The notes beneath the pieces were generated by a model. It searched no databases and had not been told where the DNA came from. It saw only the letters and a program-made list of their open reading frames with translations. 64,000 nt of DNA, from contig NZ_FMVM01000006.1 of NCBI RefSeq assembly GCF_900102085.1, positions 259,258-323,257 on the forward strand. The letters are read 5' to 3'. Shown piece after piece: positions 32,994 through 41,705 of this stretch. Origin of the DNA: Paenibacillus polysaccharolyticus. GTDB lineage: Bacteria; Bacillota; Bacilli; Paenibacillales; Paenibacillaceae. Position 1 is the first letter of the stretch. Every line of letters starts with the position of its first letter. Made by a program: the position numbers and the translations under genes.

Positions 32994-33665
32994 ATGAAGG
33001 TGATTATATATGGTGTAACAGGTATGATCGGTCAGTTAGCATTAAGAGAAAGTTTACGCGATCCAGAGGTTGAACATGTATTAGCAATTGTACGTAAACC
33101 AACAACCAACCAACATGAGAAATATCAAGAAATAGTGTTACCAGATATTTCGGATCTATCTCAAATTCAGGATAAAGTAACGGGATATGATGCTTGTTTT
33201 TATTTAATTGGTGTTAGATCAGCTGGTATGTCAGAGGCTGACTATATTCATATCACCTATGAATTGACGATAAAAGCAGCCTCTCAATTAGTCAAACTTA
33301 ATCCCGATATGAAAATGATTTATATTACGGGAATGGGAGTAGATAGTACGGAGCAAGGACCAGAACTATGGGCCCGTGTAGAAGGAAAAACGGAAAATGC
33401 GTTACTTCGCCTACCTTTCAAAGGAGCATATATGTTACGTCCATTAGTTATCTTACCCATGCACGGTGTTCGTTCAAAAACAGCACTTTATCGTATCCTA
33501 TCCAATGTATTAAAACCTTTGCATCCGTTGCTAAAACGAATGAAGTGGGCTATAACATCTGAACAATTGGGTCAGGTTATTGTACATTTAGCCAAAACCG
33601 GAACAACTAAAGAAGTGGTAGAAAATGAAAAGTTAAAAGAAATGGCGTTATCCATTCAAAAATAA
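32994..33665 (+). CDS. NAD(P)-binding (NmrA/SDR-like) protein, copy 2
   Basis: A 223-residue paralogue of the protein at 31525 with the same GVTGMIGQLALRESL nucleotide-binding start and MIYITGMGVDSTEQG strand. Differences are scattered, including K-K-M to P-E-L near residue 121, with no disrupted residue in the nucleotide-binding part, so both copies look functional. The ribosome site AAAGGATGGTAGCA precedes ATG 32994. The 170 bases downstream hold no obvious terminator. It probably forms, with tetR, the original pair from which the upstream pair was duplicated, or the reverse. Confidence 0.82.
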   Translation: MKVIIYGVTGMIGQLALRESLRDPEVEHVLAIVRKPTTNQHEKYQEIVLPDISDLSQIQDKVTGYDACFYLIGVRSAGMSEADYIHITYELTIKAASQLVKLNPDMKMIYITGMGVDSTEQGPELWARVEGKTENALLRLPFKGAYMLRPLVILPMHGVRSKTALYRILSNVLKPLHPLLKRMKWAITSEQLGQVIVHLAKTGTTKEVVENEKLKEMALSIQK

Positions 33666-33836
33666 GATGTGTTAGAAAATTGAACTAACGAAGGCCCTAT
33701 TGGATTGCATCTGTTACGCTAATCTGCCCGTTAGGTGCTAATCACCTGGTCATGAAGCAGGAGAATCTAGTTATTTTCCAAAATTAAAATGTTAAGTTCG
33801 TAGTGTTCAATACTGAAAGTGAACTCTATTTACCTA

Positions 33837-35105
33837 CTAATTCGATGGTTTTGGCTCCCCGTGGTATCCACGATCTCCGTAAGGCTCCAGCTTCTCAAAC
33901 CAGCTTTCTAAACATTTGGCCAGCGCATCCTTCGGATCGGCGTAGGGATTGTCATCCTTTTTCATGACTTCTAATACCTCAATCGTAAATGCACTCTCAC
34001 CGTATTCATTCCACTCTGCCTGTAAACGTCGATTCAGATGGCTCCCCATCTGCAGCATAAATTGCTGTCCGTTAATGGTCTTCAGATTAGGCGTGCTGTC
34101 GATGTACACTTTGCCGTTTCGCTCATTCCGAATTTGATAAACGCCTGCTTCTGTTTTGACTTCTTTGGCTTGCTCTTGTAACTCTTTGCGTCGATTCATG
34201 CTCTTCTCTCCTTTACCTGCTCTTTCTTCTGGAACTTGCTGTTCCATGGTTAGGGATTCAGCTGAGTTATCTGTTAATTTGGCTGATGATCCTTTCGGCT
34301 GTTTCCCGTCCCCTCTACCGTTACCTTGTTCCTCTGCTGCACTACCCAGCCAGTACTGGCTTCCATCCTCCTTTCGCTCTAACAGACCGTAATCCACCAG
34401 ATATCTCCGAATCTCAACATAGTCAGCATGTACCTTCTCCAAGAGTGTGTTCACTTGTTTTTCGGTGTACTGACGCCGGGGTTCAAAACGTTTGGCAATC
34501 TCTGTGAGCACGATAAACTTATGCTTTTGCTGCATATGGAACGTAGTCATTGGGCCGCTTATACCTTCGGGAAAGTAGCTGCGCAGCACACGTTCCCGTT
34601 CCTCTTCCGATATTTCAAAGGAACGCTGATGAATCGTATGACCTTGTTTCATAATCGGCGACACCCATGTTGCAGGAGCATGCAGGTCTTTATTTTTCAA
34701 CAGTTCCATTAACGCCAGAAATATTTTGGCCTGCCTCTCTTTTTCCTTCAAAACGAATCGATGGTTTCGAATGGTAGACGCACTGCCGATGCCCAGAGCC
34801 TGTTGCACTTCTGCATCCTTTTTCCCTTCATAGAACTGGGCCAGCAGACCTCGCTGTACATCCGACAATCCGGTCACACTTTTATCCAGCTCCAGCAAAT
34901 ATTCAAATACCGAACCGTGGACCTTCTCAATATGAACACCCATGTAACGAACCGCATCATAGAGCACACCTTCGTCAGGGTAAACAATTCCCGGTTCTGT
35001 TGTAAAACCGCAACAAATACAGGAATAGGCCATTCCTTCCTCCACATATCCGCGTTTGATCTCTTCCAGAGATGCTGTCTGCAATCTTGAATCCGAGGCT
35101 TTCAT
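33837..35105 (-). CDS. DUF2087 protein fused to a GIY-YIG nuclease-like domain
   Basis: A 422-residue multi-domain protein. An N-terminal CxxC (YSCICCGF, about 28-35) is followed by a LuxR-like helix-turn-helix (VQRGLLAQFYEGKKDAEVQQALGIGSASTIRNHRF, about 83-118). Next come a DUF2087 domain (about 175-255; YFPEGISGPMTTFHMQQKHKFIVLTEIAKRF, QYTEKQVNTLL, RRYLVDYGLLER), a low-complexity linker rich in E, G and K (about 260-310), and a C-terminal GIY-YIG-type domain (about 316-422; AGVYQIRNERNGKVYIDST, LQAEWNEYGESAFTIEVLE). The second motif is YID rather than YIG. AGAGGA lies nine bases before ATG 35105. A regulator or nuclease acting on DNA is suggested; targets are unknown. Confidence 0.8.
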   Translation of the reverse strand: MKASDSRLQTASLEEIKRGYVEEGMAYSCICCGFTTEPGIVYPDEGVLYDAVRYMGVHIEKVHGSVFEYLLELDKSVTGLSDVQRGLLAQFYEGKKDAEVQQALGIGSASTIRNHRFVLKEKERQAKIFLALMELLKNKDLHAPATWVSPIMKQGHTIHQRSFEISEEERERVLRSYFPEGISGPMTTFHMQQKHKFIVLTEIAKRFEPRRQYTEKQVNTLLEKVHADYVEIRRYLVDYGLLERKEDGSQYWLGSAAEEQGNGRGDGKQPKGSSAKLTDNSAESLTMEQQVPEERAGKGEKSMNRRKELQEQAKEVKTEAGVYQIRNERNGKVYIDSTPNLKTINGQQFMLQMGSHLNRRLQAEWNEYGESAFTIEVLEVMKKDDNPYADPKDALAKCLESWFEKLEPYGDRGYHGEPKPSN

Positions 35106-35195
35106 CCTTTGCCGTCCTCTCTATCAATCATCTAATGTATTTTGATTTGTGAGTTATTTGGAGTTCCAAGTTAATTCTGTATTGATTCATAAGGG

Positions 35196-35235
35196 AAATT
35201 AATTCAAATTAATTTAAATTAATTTGAATTAATTT
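35196..35235. repeat. Perfect 40-bp AT-rich palindrome
   Basis: The 40 bases read identically on both strands (20-bp arms with no spacer), built from AATTAATT-type units. It stands 91 bases upstream of the DUF2087/GIY-YIG start in a 295-base gap that otherwise holds the terminator of the second chemoreceptor and T-rich sequence. Confidence 0.92.
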
Positions 35236-35344
35236 ATTTGTTTGTTTATTTATAGATATAGTATAATAATGTTTGTTTATTGTCAAACTAACGAGATAGA
35301 TTAGATATCTCAATCATAATCCAATCTCCTGCAAAAAAGAAAAA

Positions 35345-35377
35345 AAGACTGCCGGTTCATTACTCCGACAGTCTTCA
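35345..35377 (-). terminator. Terminator of the second chemoreceptor gene
   Basis: On the minus strand AAGACTGTCGG and CCGGCAGTCTT (one mismatch) flank the loop and are followed by TTTTTTTC. Confidence 0.8.
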
Positions 35378-35400
35378 AACCCACTTTCATACTCTCTTCG

Positions 35401-37428
35401 TTACAATTTGAATCGTTCAATCATGCTCTGCAGATCCTCTGCCATGCGAGACAAAGCCGCTGAAGATGCCGCAACCTCCTCCATTGTAGCAAGCTGCTCC
35501 TGAGCAGCCGCCGATCCATCCTCGGTTCCCGCAGCAATCCGGTTAGAGAGAACCATCGTTTCGTTTACAGCTTTGTTCACATGTCCCATTCCTTGATCGA
35601 TCTGACGGGAAGCTGTAGCTGCCTCTTCGGCCTGGGACGCAACGGTTCGAACCGCATCACGAATCGTCTGGAAAGCTTCTCCAGCCTCTGCAATCATATG
35701 CGAACTTTTCACCATACCTTCACCTGTACGGGCAAAGGTAGACTGAACAGCATGAGTCTTCTCATGCATCTCCCGCATAAGCTCATTGATTCGCTCTGCC
35801 GAAGCACCTGAGCTGTTCGCAAGCAATTTCACTTCGTTCGCAACCACAGCGAATCCCCGGCCATGCTCGCCTGCTCTCGAAGCCTCAATGGAAGCATTCA
35901 GTGCCAGAATGTTCGTCTGCTTGGCGATGGCTGTAATCTCCGCTACAATCTCCAGAATTTCATCGTTTTTCGCTCGCAGATCTTCGATGACAGCCTCCAT
36001 ATCCTTGCTCTCATCATTCACCTGCTGAATATGGGACACGGCCTGCTGCATCGTGACCATACCCGCTTCCGATTTGGAGGATGCTTCAATGGCAATACGT
36101 TCTGCATCTCCGGCTCTTGCAGAAATCTCCTTCACGCCAAGTGACATCTCACCGACAAGTTGCTCTGTCGCTGCAAGACTTTCATTCTGCATCGTTGTTC
36201 CTGCAGCTGCATCTTGCATCAACTCCGCTACTTGCTCCGTTGCTTTCGAGGTCTGCTCAGAGCTTGCCATCAACTCTTCCGATGATGCCGCCAGCTGACT
36301 CGATGTATCATGTACTTCGCCCAGGACATGACGCAGTGAATTCGTCATGGTATCAAAGCTTTCTCCAAGCTGACCGAACTCATCCTTGCGCCGCAGGCCT
36401 ACACGAACCGTCAGGTCCCCTGCACTTACTTGAGAAGCCGCTTGGGTTAACTGTTGCAATGGACGGTGAATGCTACGGATAATAAAGATCAGCAGCACAA
36501 TCCCCACCATAACCGCTACGCCGACAAGAGTGATTGCTCGGATCATAATAGGCTGCACGGACTCTGCCGCTTCGGAGGGAATCATCTCGCCGACAATTTT
36601 CCAACCCGTTGCCGTATTTGTGTAAAATACAGCCTCCATCGGTTGACCATCATATGTATACTTCACGGTTCCCTGATCTTTCGTATACATCTCGTTGATG
36701 TAACTTTGATCAGACTGAGTACCGGATTCAATCTTGTAATGGAATAAAAATTTCCCGCCATTATCCAGCATATACAGTTTCCCTGCTTTACCGATATGGA
36801 TCTGATCCACTGTCTCCTTCAAATGATTCAAGCTTACATTGGCTCCAAAAACACCTTGTCCGTCTGCTAGCTTGGCCGCTGCTGTCACCACCCATTCCCC
36901 AGTCGTTGCGGACTGGAAAGTATCCGAGATGACTGGCTCAGATTGTGATAGAGCCATCTTATACCATGTGCGTTCACGAGGATCATAGATCTGGTTGCCG
37001 GGATCAGGGGATTTCATCCAACTTCCATCCTCCGCTCCAGCCGTAAGCACCCCGAGTTCTTTATGGTTTTTGGACATCCGATCCATCTGAGCTTGAAGCG
37101 CAGGTGACTTGTTAATAATGTCTTCGGATGTAATACCCGAGGCCATCTGTGCAGCGTTATCCTTCTCCATATTGAGCATCTGATCAATCTGCAGACTAAG
37201 CATTTCCGTTTTGGCCTGTGCAGAACGAGTAATCTCCATTTTAACCTGATCTGCTGCCTTAAGATAAGCAAGCCACCCTACACTAAGACTGGGAACGATC
37301 AGGAACAAAAGGAATGCGGCAATCAGCCGTTTTTTTACCGTCAACGTAAACCATGATTGAAACCTCACCTTCACTTTATGCCCTGTTTGAGGCTTTTTTT
37401 GAAGTCTTTTTTGAAGCCCTTTTCTCAT
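35401..37428 (-). CDS. Methyl-accepting chemotaxis protein with dCACHE domain
   Basis: A 675-residue chemoreceptor of the same layout as the one at 28665: TM1 about 32-55, dCACHE about 58-295, TM2 about 300-325, HAMP about 326-378, then the signalling domain with tip [40 protein letters not shown]. The sensor contains [11 protein letters not shown], the usual amino-acid dCACHE block, but the later strand reads GVFGANVSL with Asn in place of the usual Asp. GGGAGA 11 bases before ATG 37428 supports the start, and a sigma-D-like promoter lies upstream. The two receptors differ strongly in their sensors, so their ligands probably differ. Confidence 0.92.
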   Translation of the reverse strand: MRKGLQKRLQKKPQTGHKVKVRFQSWFTLTVKKRLIAAFLLFLIVPSLSVGWLAYLKAADQVKMEITRSAQAKTEMLSLQIDQMLNMEKDNAAQMASGITSEDIINKSPALQAQMDRMSKNHKELGVLTAGAEDGSWMKSPDPGNQIYDPRERTWYKMALSQSEPVISDTFQSATTGEWVVTAAAKLADGQGVFGANVSLNHLKETVDQIHIGKAGKLYMLDNGGKFLFHYKIESGTQSDQSYINEMYTKDQGTVKYTYDGQPMEAVFYTNTATGWKIVGEMIPSEAAESVQPIMIRAITLVGVAVMVGIVLLIFIIRSIHRPLQQLTQAASQVSAGDLTVRVGLRRKDEFGQLGESFDTMTNSLRHVLGEVHDTSSQLAASSEELMASSEQTSKATEQVAELMQDAAAGTTMQNESLAATEQLVGEMSLGVKEISARAGDAERIAIEASSKSEAGMVTMQQAVSHIQQVNDESKDMEAVIEDLRAKNDEILEIVAEITAIAKQTNILALNASIEASRAGEHGRGFAVVANEVKLLANSSGASAERINELMREMHEKTHAVQSTFARTGEGMVKSSHMIAEAGEAFQTIRDAVRTVASQAEEAATASRQIDQGMGHVNKAVNETMVLSNRIAAGTEDGSAAAQEQLATMEEVAASSAALSRMAEDLQSMIERFKL

Positions 37429-37464
37429 TATCTATCTATCTCCCATCATTAAGTTCAACTCTTT

Positions 37465-37492
37465 TTATCGGAAAGTTCGCCGCGAAACATTA
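37465..37492 (-). promoter_or_regulatory. Sigma-D type promoter of the second chemoreceptor
   Basis: On the minus strand TAAT (37489-37492) and TCCGATAA (37465-37472) are separated by 16 bases, close to the flagellar sigma-D consensus. Confidence 0.5.
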
Positions 37493-37568
37493 TGTATCCA
37501 TACTAAATAATCGCAATTTTAATGATCTGATCCTATTACTTAGATATACTCTCTTTTTGACCCCCTTG

Positions 37569-37596
37569 TTGGGATCGTTTACAATATTTATATAAT
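37569..37596 (+). promoter_or_regulatory. Sigma-A promoter of the beta-lactamase-like gene
   Basis: TTGGGA (37569) and a perfect TATAAT (37591-37596) lie 16 bases apart, 22 bases before the AAGGAGAGG ribosome site. Confidence 0.55.
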
Positions 37597-37686
37597 GGAT
37601 TATTAAGAAACACTTGGAAGGAGAGGGTTCAAATCTTACGCAAGTTTCACACGCGACAACCTGTATCTAGCAGTGGTTATTCATCC

Positions 37687-39087
37687 ATGCTTCGTATTCT
37701 ATTCGCAATCATTCTATGCGCAGGCCCGGTATTCGGGCTGTTTAACAACCCTACGGTTTCTGCAGCGCAGACTACACAAGCCGTGCATATTGAAGTCAAC
37801 GGAGAGCCGCAATTCTGGAACAACGCTCCGCTTATTCTAAAAGGTACAACGTTCGTTCCCTTACGAGATGTAGTCCAATCTGTTAAAGGGGATCTGAAGT
37901 GGGATGCTCGTACCAACACAGCTACAATCACCGTTGGAAGGGACACACTGGTGCATCAAGCCGGAAGTAGATCCATTAAAGTAAACCAGGTATCTCTGGC
38001 TTCTCCAGTGAATTCACGCACCATTAACGGCACATTAATGATTCCTGTCCGGACTCTGGCGAATGCTTTGAAGGCTGATATTCAAGTCCAGCGAACGCTT
38101 TCAGGCCAGATGAATGTTGGTATAACGACTGACCAGGTCAGCGTGTTAAATCCTGAAGTGGCTAGCGTAGACACCTATCTGCGCGAGATCAACTACCCGG
38201 GGATGGCTCTGATTGCACGAGACGGCGAAGTCTTGCTCAAACAGGGCTATGGTCTTGCTAACGAACAGACCATGAATCGTCCGGACCAGAAGACCCGTAT
38301 CGCCTCCTTGAGCAAGTCATTCACTGCGGCTTCCATTTTGAGTCTCGCAGAAGCAGGCAAGTTGGATGTTCAAGATCCAATCTCCACCTATATTTCTGGC
38401 ATCCCGAAGGGAGATCAGATTACCCTGCATATGTTACTGTCCCAAACGTCGGGTCTGCCGTCGGCCTTCGGTCGCGGGGAAGGGGATACACTTGAAAAAA
38501 CGGTAGAAGAGATTCGCCACAAAACGTTGAAGTTCGAACCCGGCAGTGCTTACCTGTACAGCAATAGCGGCTATGTATTGCTTGCGTACGTTGTGGAGCA
38601 GGTATCTGGCATGAGCTATGCAGACTATGTGCAACAAACCATTCTGGGGCCGCTCGGCATGCAAGATTCGGGAGAAGCATCGCGCAAAGTGCATACGAAC
38701 AGTGGATTTGTCCAGCAAGGAAAAGGATGGGCATCTGCACCTTACTATGTTTCACAATCCGGGTCAGGTACGATCTACTCTACCGTGGATGATCTGCTGA
38801 AATGGGATCGGGCACTATATACTGACCAGATTTTAAATCAGGAAACGATTGAAACGATGTATGAGCCCTATTCCAATAAAAATTACGGCTATGCCTGGAT
38901 TCTCAAGGAAAACGGAACAAAACGCACCGTCTTCCACAATGGAAGCGGCGGTGGGTTTTCCACAGCATTTTCACGCAATCTATCCGATGATATTACCATT
39001 ATCCTGCTCGGTAATCATGCAGGCATGGATATGACCACACTGCTAAGTGATATAGAGACACGAACGGCCAAAGCCTTGCAATTGTGA
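37687..39087 (+). CDS. Exported CuAO_N domain / serine beta-lactamase-like protein
   Basis: A 466-residue exported protein. A signal peptide (about 1-27) is followed by a copper-amine-oxidase N-terminal type domain (about 32-145; LKGTTFVPLRDVVQSVKGDLKWD, MIPVRTLANAL) and a class C beta-lactamase-like domain (about 155-466). The catalytic motifs are SLSKS (about 205, Ser and Lys), YSNSGY (about 296) and HNGSGGG (about 418, in the KTG position). Relatives act as D-aminopeptidases or esterases on the cell wall. AAGGAGAGG lies at 37618-37626, too far from ATG 37687 but well placed for an in-frame ATC at 37633, so the N-terminus may be 18 residues longer. Confidence 0.82.
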   Translation: MLRILFAIILCAGPVFGLFNNPTVSAAQTTQAVHIEVNGEPQFWNNAPLILKGTTFVPLRDVVQSVKGDLKWDARTNTATITVGRDTLVHQAGSRSIKVNQVSLASPVNSRTINGTLMIPVRTLANALKADIQVQRTLSGQMNVGITTDQVSVLNPEVASVDTYLREINYPGMALIARDGEVLLKQGYGLANEQTMNRPDQKTRIASLSKSFTAASILSLAEAGKLDVQDPISTYISGIPKGDQITLHMLLSQTSGLPSAFGRGEGDTLEKTVEEIRHKTLKFEPGSAYLYSNSGYVLLAYVVEQVSGMSYADYVQQTILGPLGMQDSGEASRKVHTNSGFVQQGKGWASAPYYVSQSGSGTIYSTVDDLLKWDRALYTDQILNQETIETMYEPYSNKNYGYAWILKENGTKRTVFHNGSGGGFSTAFSRNLSDDITIILLGNHAGMDMTTLLSDIETRTAKALQL

Positions 39088-39139
39088 TGGTCGCTTGAAG
39101 CATCATAACGTAGCCGCACGAAGCCACCAATTCAGCGGG

Positions 39140-39360
39140 GTTAGAAGTTTGTGGTTTGTGTTGTGCATTTTGTGGTTTGTGCCTTGTGGTGCGTGCCTGT
39201 TGCGTTTTGGTTAGTGGTTGGTGCTCTGATTGGTGTTGGCGGTTCGGGGCTAGAGTAGGTTGAGGTCAGGGAGTAGCTGAGATTGGGTTGCGGGTTGATT
39301 AGGGTTAGAGTTAGGTAGATGAAGATTACGGTTTGGGGTGAGGTCTGGGTTGGCTACACA
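39140..39360. other. Strand-asymmetric G/T-rich tract
   Basis: About 220 bases after the beta-lactamase-like gene are strongly enriched in G and T on the plus strand (TTTGTGGTTTGTG-like imperfect repeats, later GGGTTAG-like). No reading frame or hairpin is convincing. It is part of a 779-base gap that also contains repeat locus C and a terminator. Confidence 0.7.
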
Positions 39361-39385
39361 GTCTTCACCCACCCCTTGTTTATTC

Positions 39386-39578
39386 TAACGATCTCAGATG
39401 AGCTTATTTGAGCGATAATCACCCTTCAGAAATTGTAACGATCACCAGTAACCTTATTTCTCTAAAAACACATGCTCAACGCCCAATTTCGTATCTATTT
39501 CTCTAAATAAGCTTTCCTGTGATCGTTAGAATATAAAACCGGCTAATATCACCCAAATAACGTTTCTGGAGATCGTTA
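39386..39578. repeat. Dispersed 24-bp repeat, locus C (four units)
   Basis: Plus units at 39386-39409 and 39436-39459 and minus units at 39505-39528 and 39555-39578 share TAACGATC...TATTT with loci A and B. Outer and inner spacings (26, 45 and 26 bases) equal those of locus A, so the whole 193-base module is conserved. Confidence 0.88.
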
Positions 39579-39702
39579 GATTTTAGAACCCACGAAAATG
39601 AAACCAAATATCATCAGGCGTGGTCACTAGAACCGGCTACGGTTCGGGTTATCCCATTAATAATGCTTTCTGCATGTACAATAATAAGAGTATGCAACAC
39701 GC

Positions 39703-39739
39703 AAAGGGACGAAGCATGAACAGCCTCGTCCCTTTTGTT
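39703..39739. terminator. Terminator-like hairpin
   Basis: AAAGGGACGA and TCGTCCCTTT enclose 13 bases and are followed by TGTTATT. It is 128 bases beyond the nagZ stop and could end that operon (minus) or an upstream plus transcript. Confidence 0.6.
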
Positions 39740-39866
39740 ATTCTCATACATCGTTTGTTATTCCGGATATGTGACGAGACACCAGCTCATCCCTCATATC
39801 CTTAAAAGTTCAGTTTCAGCTACGTCAAGTCCCGTTAGATTGCGTCATATATAGAATTGCATCTAT

Positions 39867-41603
39867 TTATTCAATCGTGACAGGAAGCTCGCCCTTGAAC
39901 GGGATCTGTCCCATCATCGCTTTCGCTGCACTACTCATCGCAAGAGGCCGACTCTCATATGCCGCGATATAAGTCTGCACATCCGGCAACTTCTGTAGGT
40001 CGTACGGACTGCGAAGTGCGGTTACAGCCAGCGGTTTGCCAAGTTGCTGAAGCCAGCCGATCAACCGGCATTGCGGGTCACCGGAAGGGCTGCCTGCATT
40101 ATAAGTGCCGATCACGATCTGCCCAACATCCACCGCTTCTGCGGCTTGAAGCAAACGAGCCGAGGATAGCGCAATTTCATCCGCTGCTACCCTCATATCC
40201 ACTACTTCCAAACCTTGAGCTGACAAAGCCGCTCCGAGTGTTGCCCCTCCATCCAACTGTTCATCCGCAATGCTTGTCACTTCTGCGGCAACCGTAATGA
40301 CAAGTGTTCGCTCTTGTTTTAGCGGCAACATATGCTGTGCATCCCGAATTAATGTAATGCTCTTCTCACTGATTCGCTGAGCTACCTCCTGATGCGGTGG
40401 ACTATTACGTTGAAACGGAACTGCAACTGGCTGATTTACATTCATGGAATTGTGAACAACCGCCGGGGTCGCATAGATATCATCCACACCAGATATCCCG
40501 CTCATACTGACAGACATCTCCACTGCCGTGTCGCTCTCCAGCCCCATCTCCACATTCATCAGCCCACGCTTCATTTTATATGTCAGCAGACGTTTAACAG
40601 ATTCATCAATCCGCCGCTCACTGATACGTCCACTTTTCACCGCATTCATCAATGCTTCAAAAGCTTCCACCTGTAACTGTGCCGTATGACTGATCAGTAC
40701 CATATCTGCTCCAGCTTCAACCGCCATCACTGCCGCATCGACCGTGCCGTAGTGAGTAGCGATCGCCTTCATCTCCATACAGTCAGTCAAGATCATACCC
40801 TCATATCCAAGCTCCTTACGCAGCAGTCCGGTCAAAACAGAATGGGATAATGTCACCGGCAGACGTTCTGGCTCCAGTGCCGGAAAATAAATGTGAGCAG
40901 ACATCATTGCGTCTACACCCTCTGCAATGGCTGCACGAAATGGCACAAGCTCTACCTGATCCACCCTTGTTCTGTCATGTGTAATCACAGGAAGATCCAG
41001 ATGGGAATCCGTATCCGTATCTCCATGGCCGGGAAAATGTTTGGCGGTTGCAGCTATACCGGCTTGCTGAAATCCAGCAATGGATGCCGCACCGAAGTCA
41101 GCTACCTTTTCCGCGGATTCCCCGAAGGATCGCACGCCAATGACCGGGTTGCTCGCATTGTTGTTCACGTCGAGTACGGGTGCAAAATTCATGTTGATGC
41201 CCATCGATTGTAGCTCCGCTCCACTGATCCGTGCCGCTGCATAAGCATCTTGCACCGATCCGGCCGCAGCAATGGCCATCTGTCCAGGCATAAGTGCAAT
41301 CCCCTCTGTAATTCGAGCCACCATGCCGCCTTCTTGGTCAATAGCAATCCAGAGAGGTACATTGCCACTTGCTTGCGCAATGTTCTGCAAACCGCCGGAT
41401 AGCCGCTCTACCTGCTCAGGCGAAACCACATTCCTTGCAAAATAAACGATACCGCCAATCGGGTAATCTCCAAGCAGCTTCTCTATCCCGCCTTCCGGCT
41501 CTGTTCCATGAAATCCGCATAACAGCATCTGCCCGATCTTATCCCTTAAGCTCATCTGTCCGATTCTTTGCTTCACCCTGTCCTTCAAGCTACGCATTAG
41601 CAT
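39867..41603 (-). CDS. nagZ: Beta-N-acetylglucosaminidase NagZ (GH3), cytoplasmic form
   Basis: A 578-residue GH3 enzyme that removes N-acetylglucosamine from muropeptide-derived saccharides. The catalytic loop KHFPGHGDTDTDSHLDLP (about 198-215), with the His-Asp general acid pair typical of NagZ, and the nucleophile strand ILTDCMEMKAI (about 277) are intact, as are IAIDQEGGMVARI and NFAPVLDVNNN. A C-terminal GH3-type second domain follows. The start ATG 41603 is six bases from GGGAGGAGGAG; the open frame upstream to 41654 would translate that site. The N-terminus (MLMRSLKDRVKQRIGQMS) is not a signal peptide, unlike the secreted B. subtilis NagZ. It is the last gene of the MurNAc operon, next to namZ. 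Confidence 0.9.
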   Translation of the reverse strand: MLMRSLKDRVKQRIGQMSLRDKIGQMLLCGFHGTEPEGGIEKLLGDYPIGGIVYFARNVVSPEQVERLSGGLQNIAQASGNVPLWIAIDQEGGMVARITEGIALMPGQMAIAAAGSVQDAYAAARISGAELQSMGINMNFAPVLDVNNNASNPVIGVRSFGESAEKVADFGAASIAGFQQAGIAATAKHFPGHGDTDTDSHLDLPVITHDRTRVDQVELVPFRAAIAEGVDAMMSAHIYFPALEPERLPVTLSHSVLTGLLRKELGYEGMILTDCMEMKAIATHYGTVDAAVMAVEAGADMVLISHTAQLQVEAFEALMNAVKSGRISERRIDESVKRLLTYKMKRGLMNVEMGLESDTAVEMSVSMSGISGVDDIYATPAVVHNSMNVNQPVAVPFQRNSPPHQEVAQRISEKSITLIRDAQHMLPLKQERTLVITVAAEVTSIADEQLDGGATLGAALSAQGLEVVDMRVAADEIALSSARLLQAAEAVDVGQIVIGTYNAGSPSGDPQCRLIGWLQQLGKPLAVTALRSPYDLQKLPDVQTYIAAYESRPLAMSSAAKAMMGQIPFKGELPVTIE

Positions 41604-41705
41604 TACGTCTCCTCCTCCCATGAACCTCAGGACCCTCGTGCCAAAGAGCAGCATCCCTGTCTGTCACGCTACTCTTCATTCATCCCTATCTGCCCATTAA
41701 GCCCG

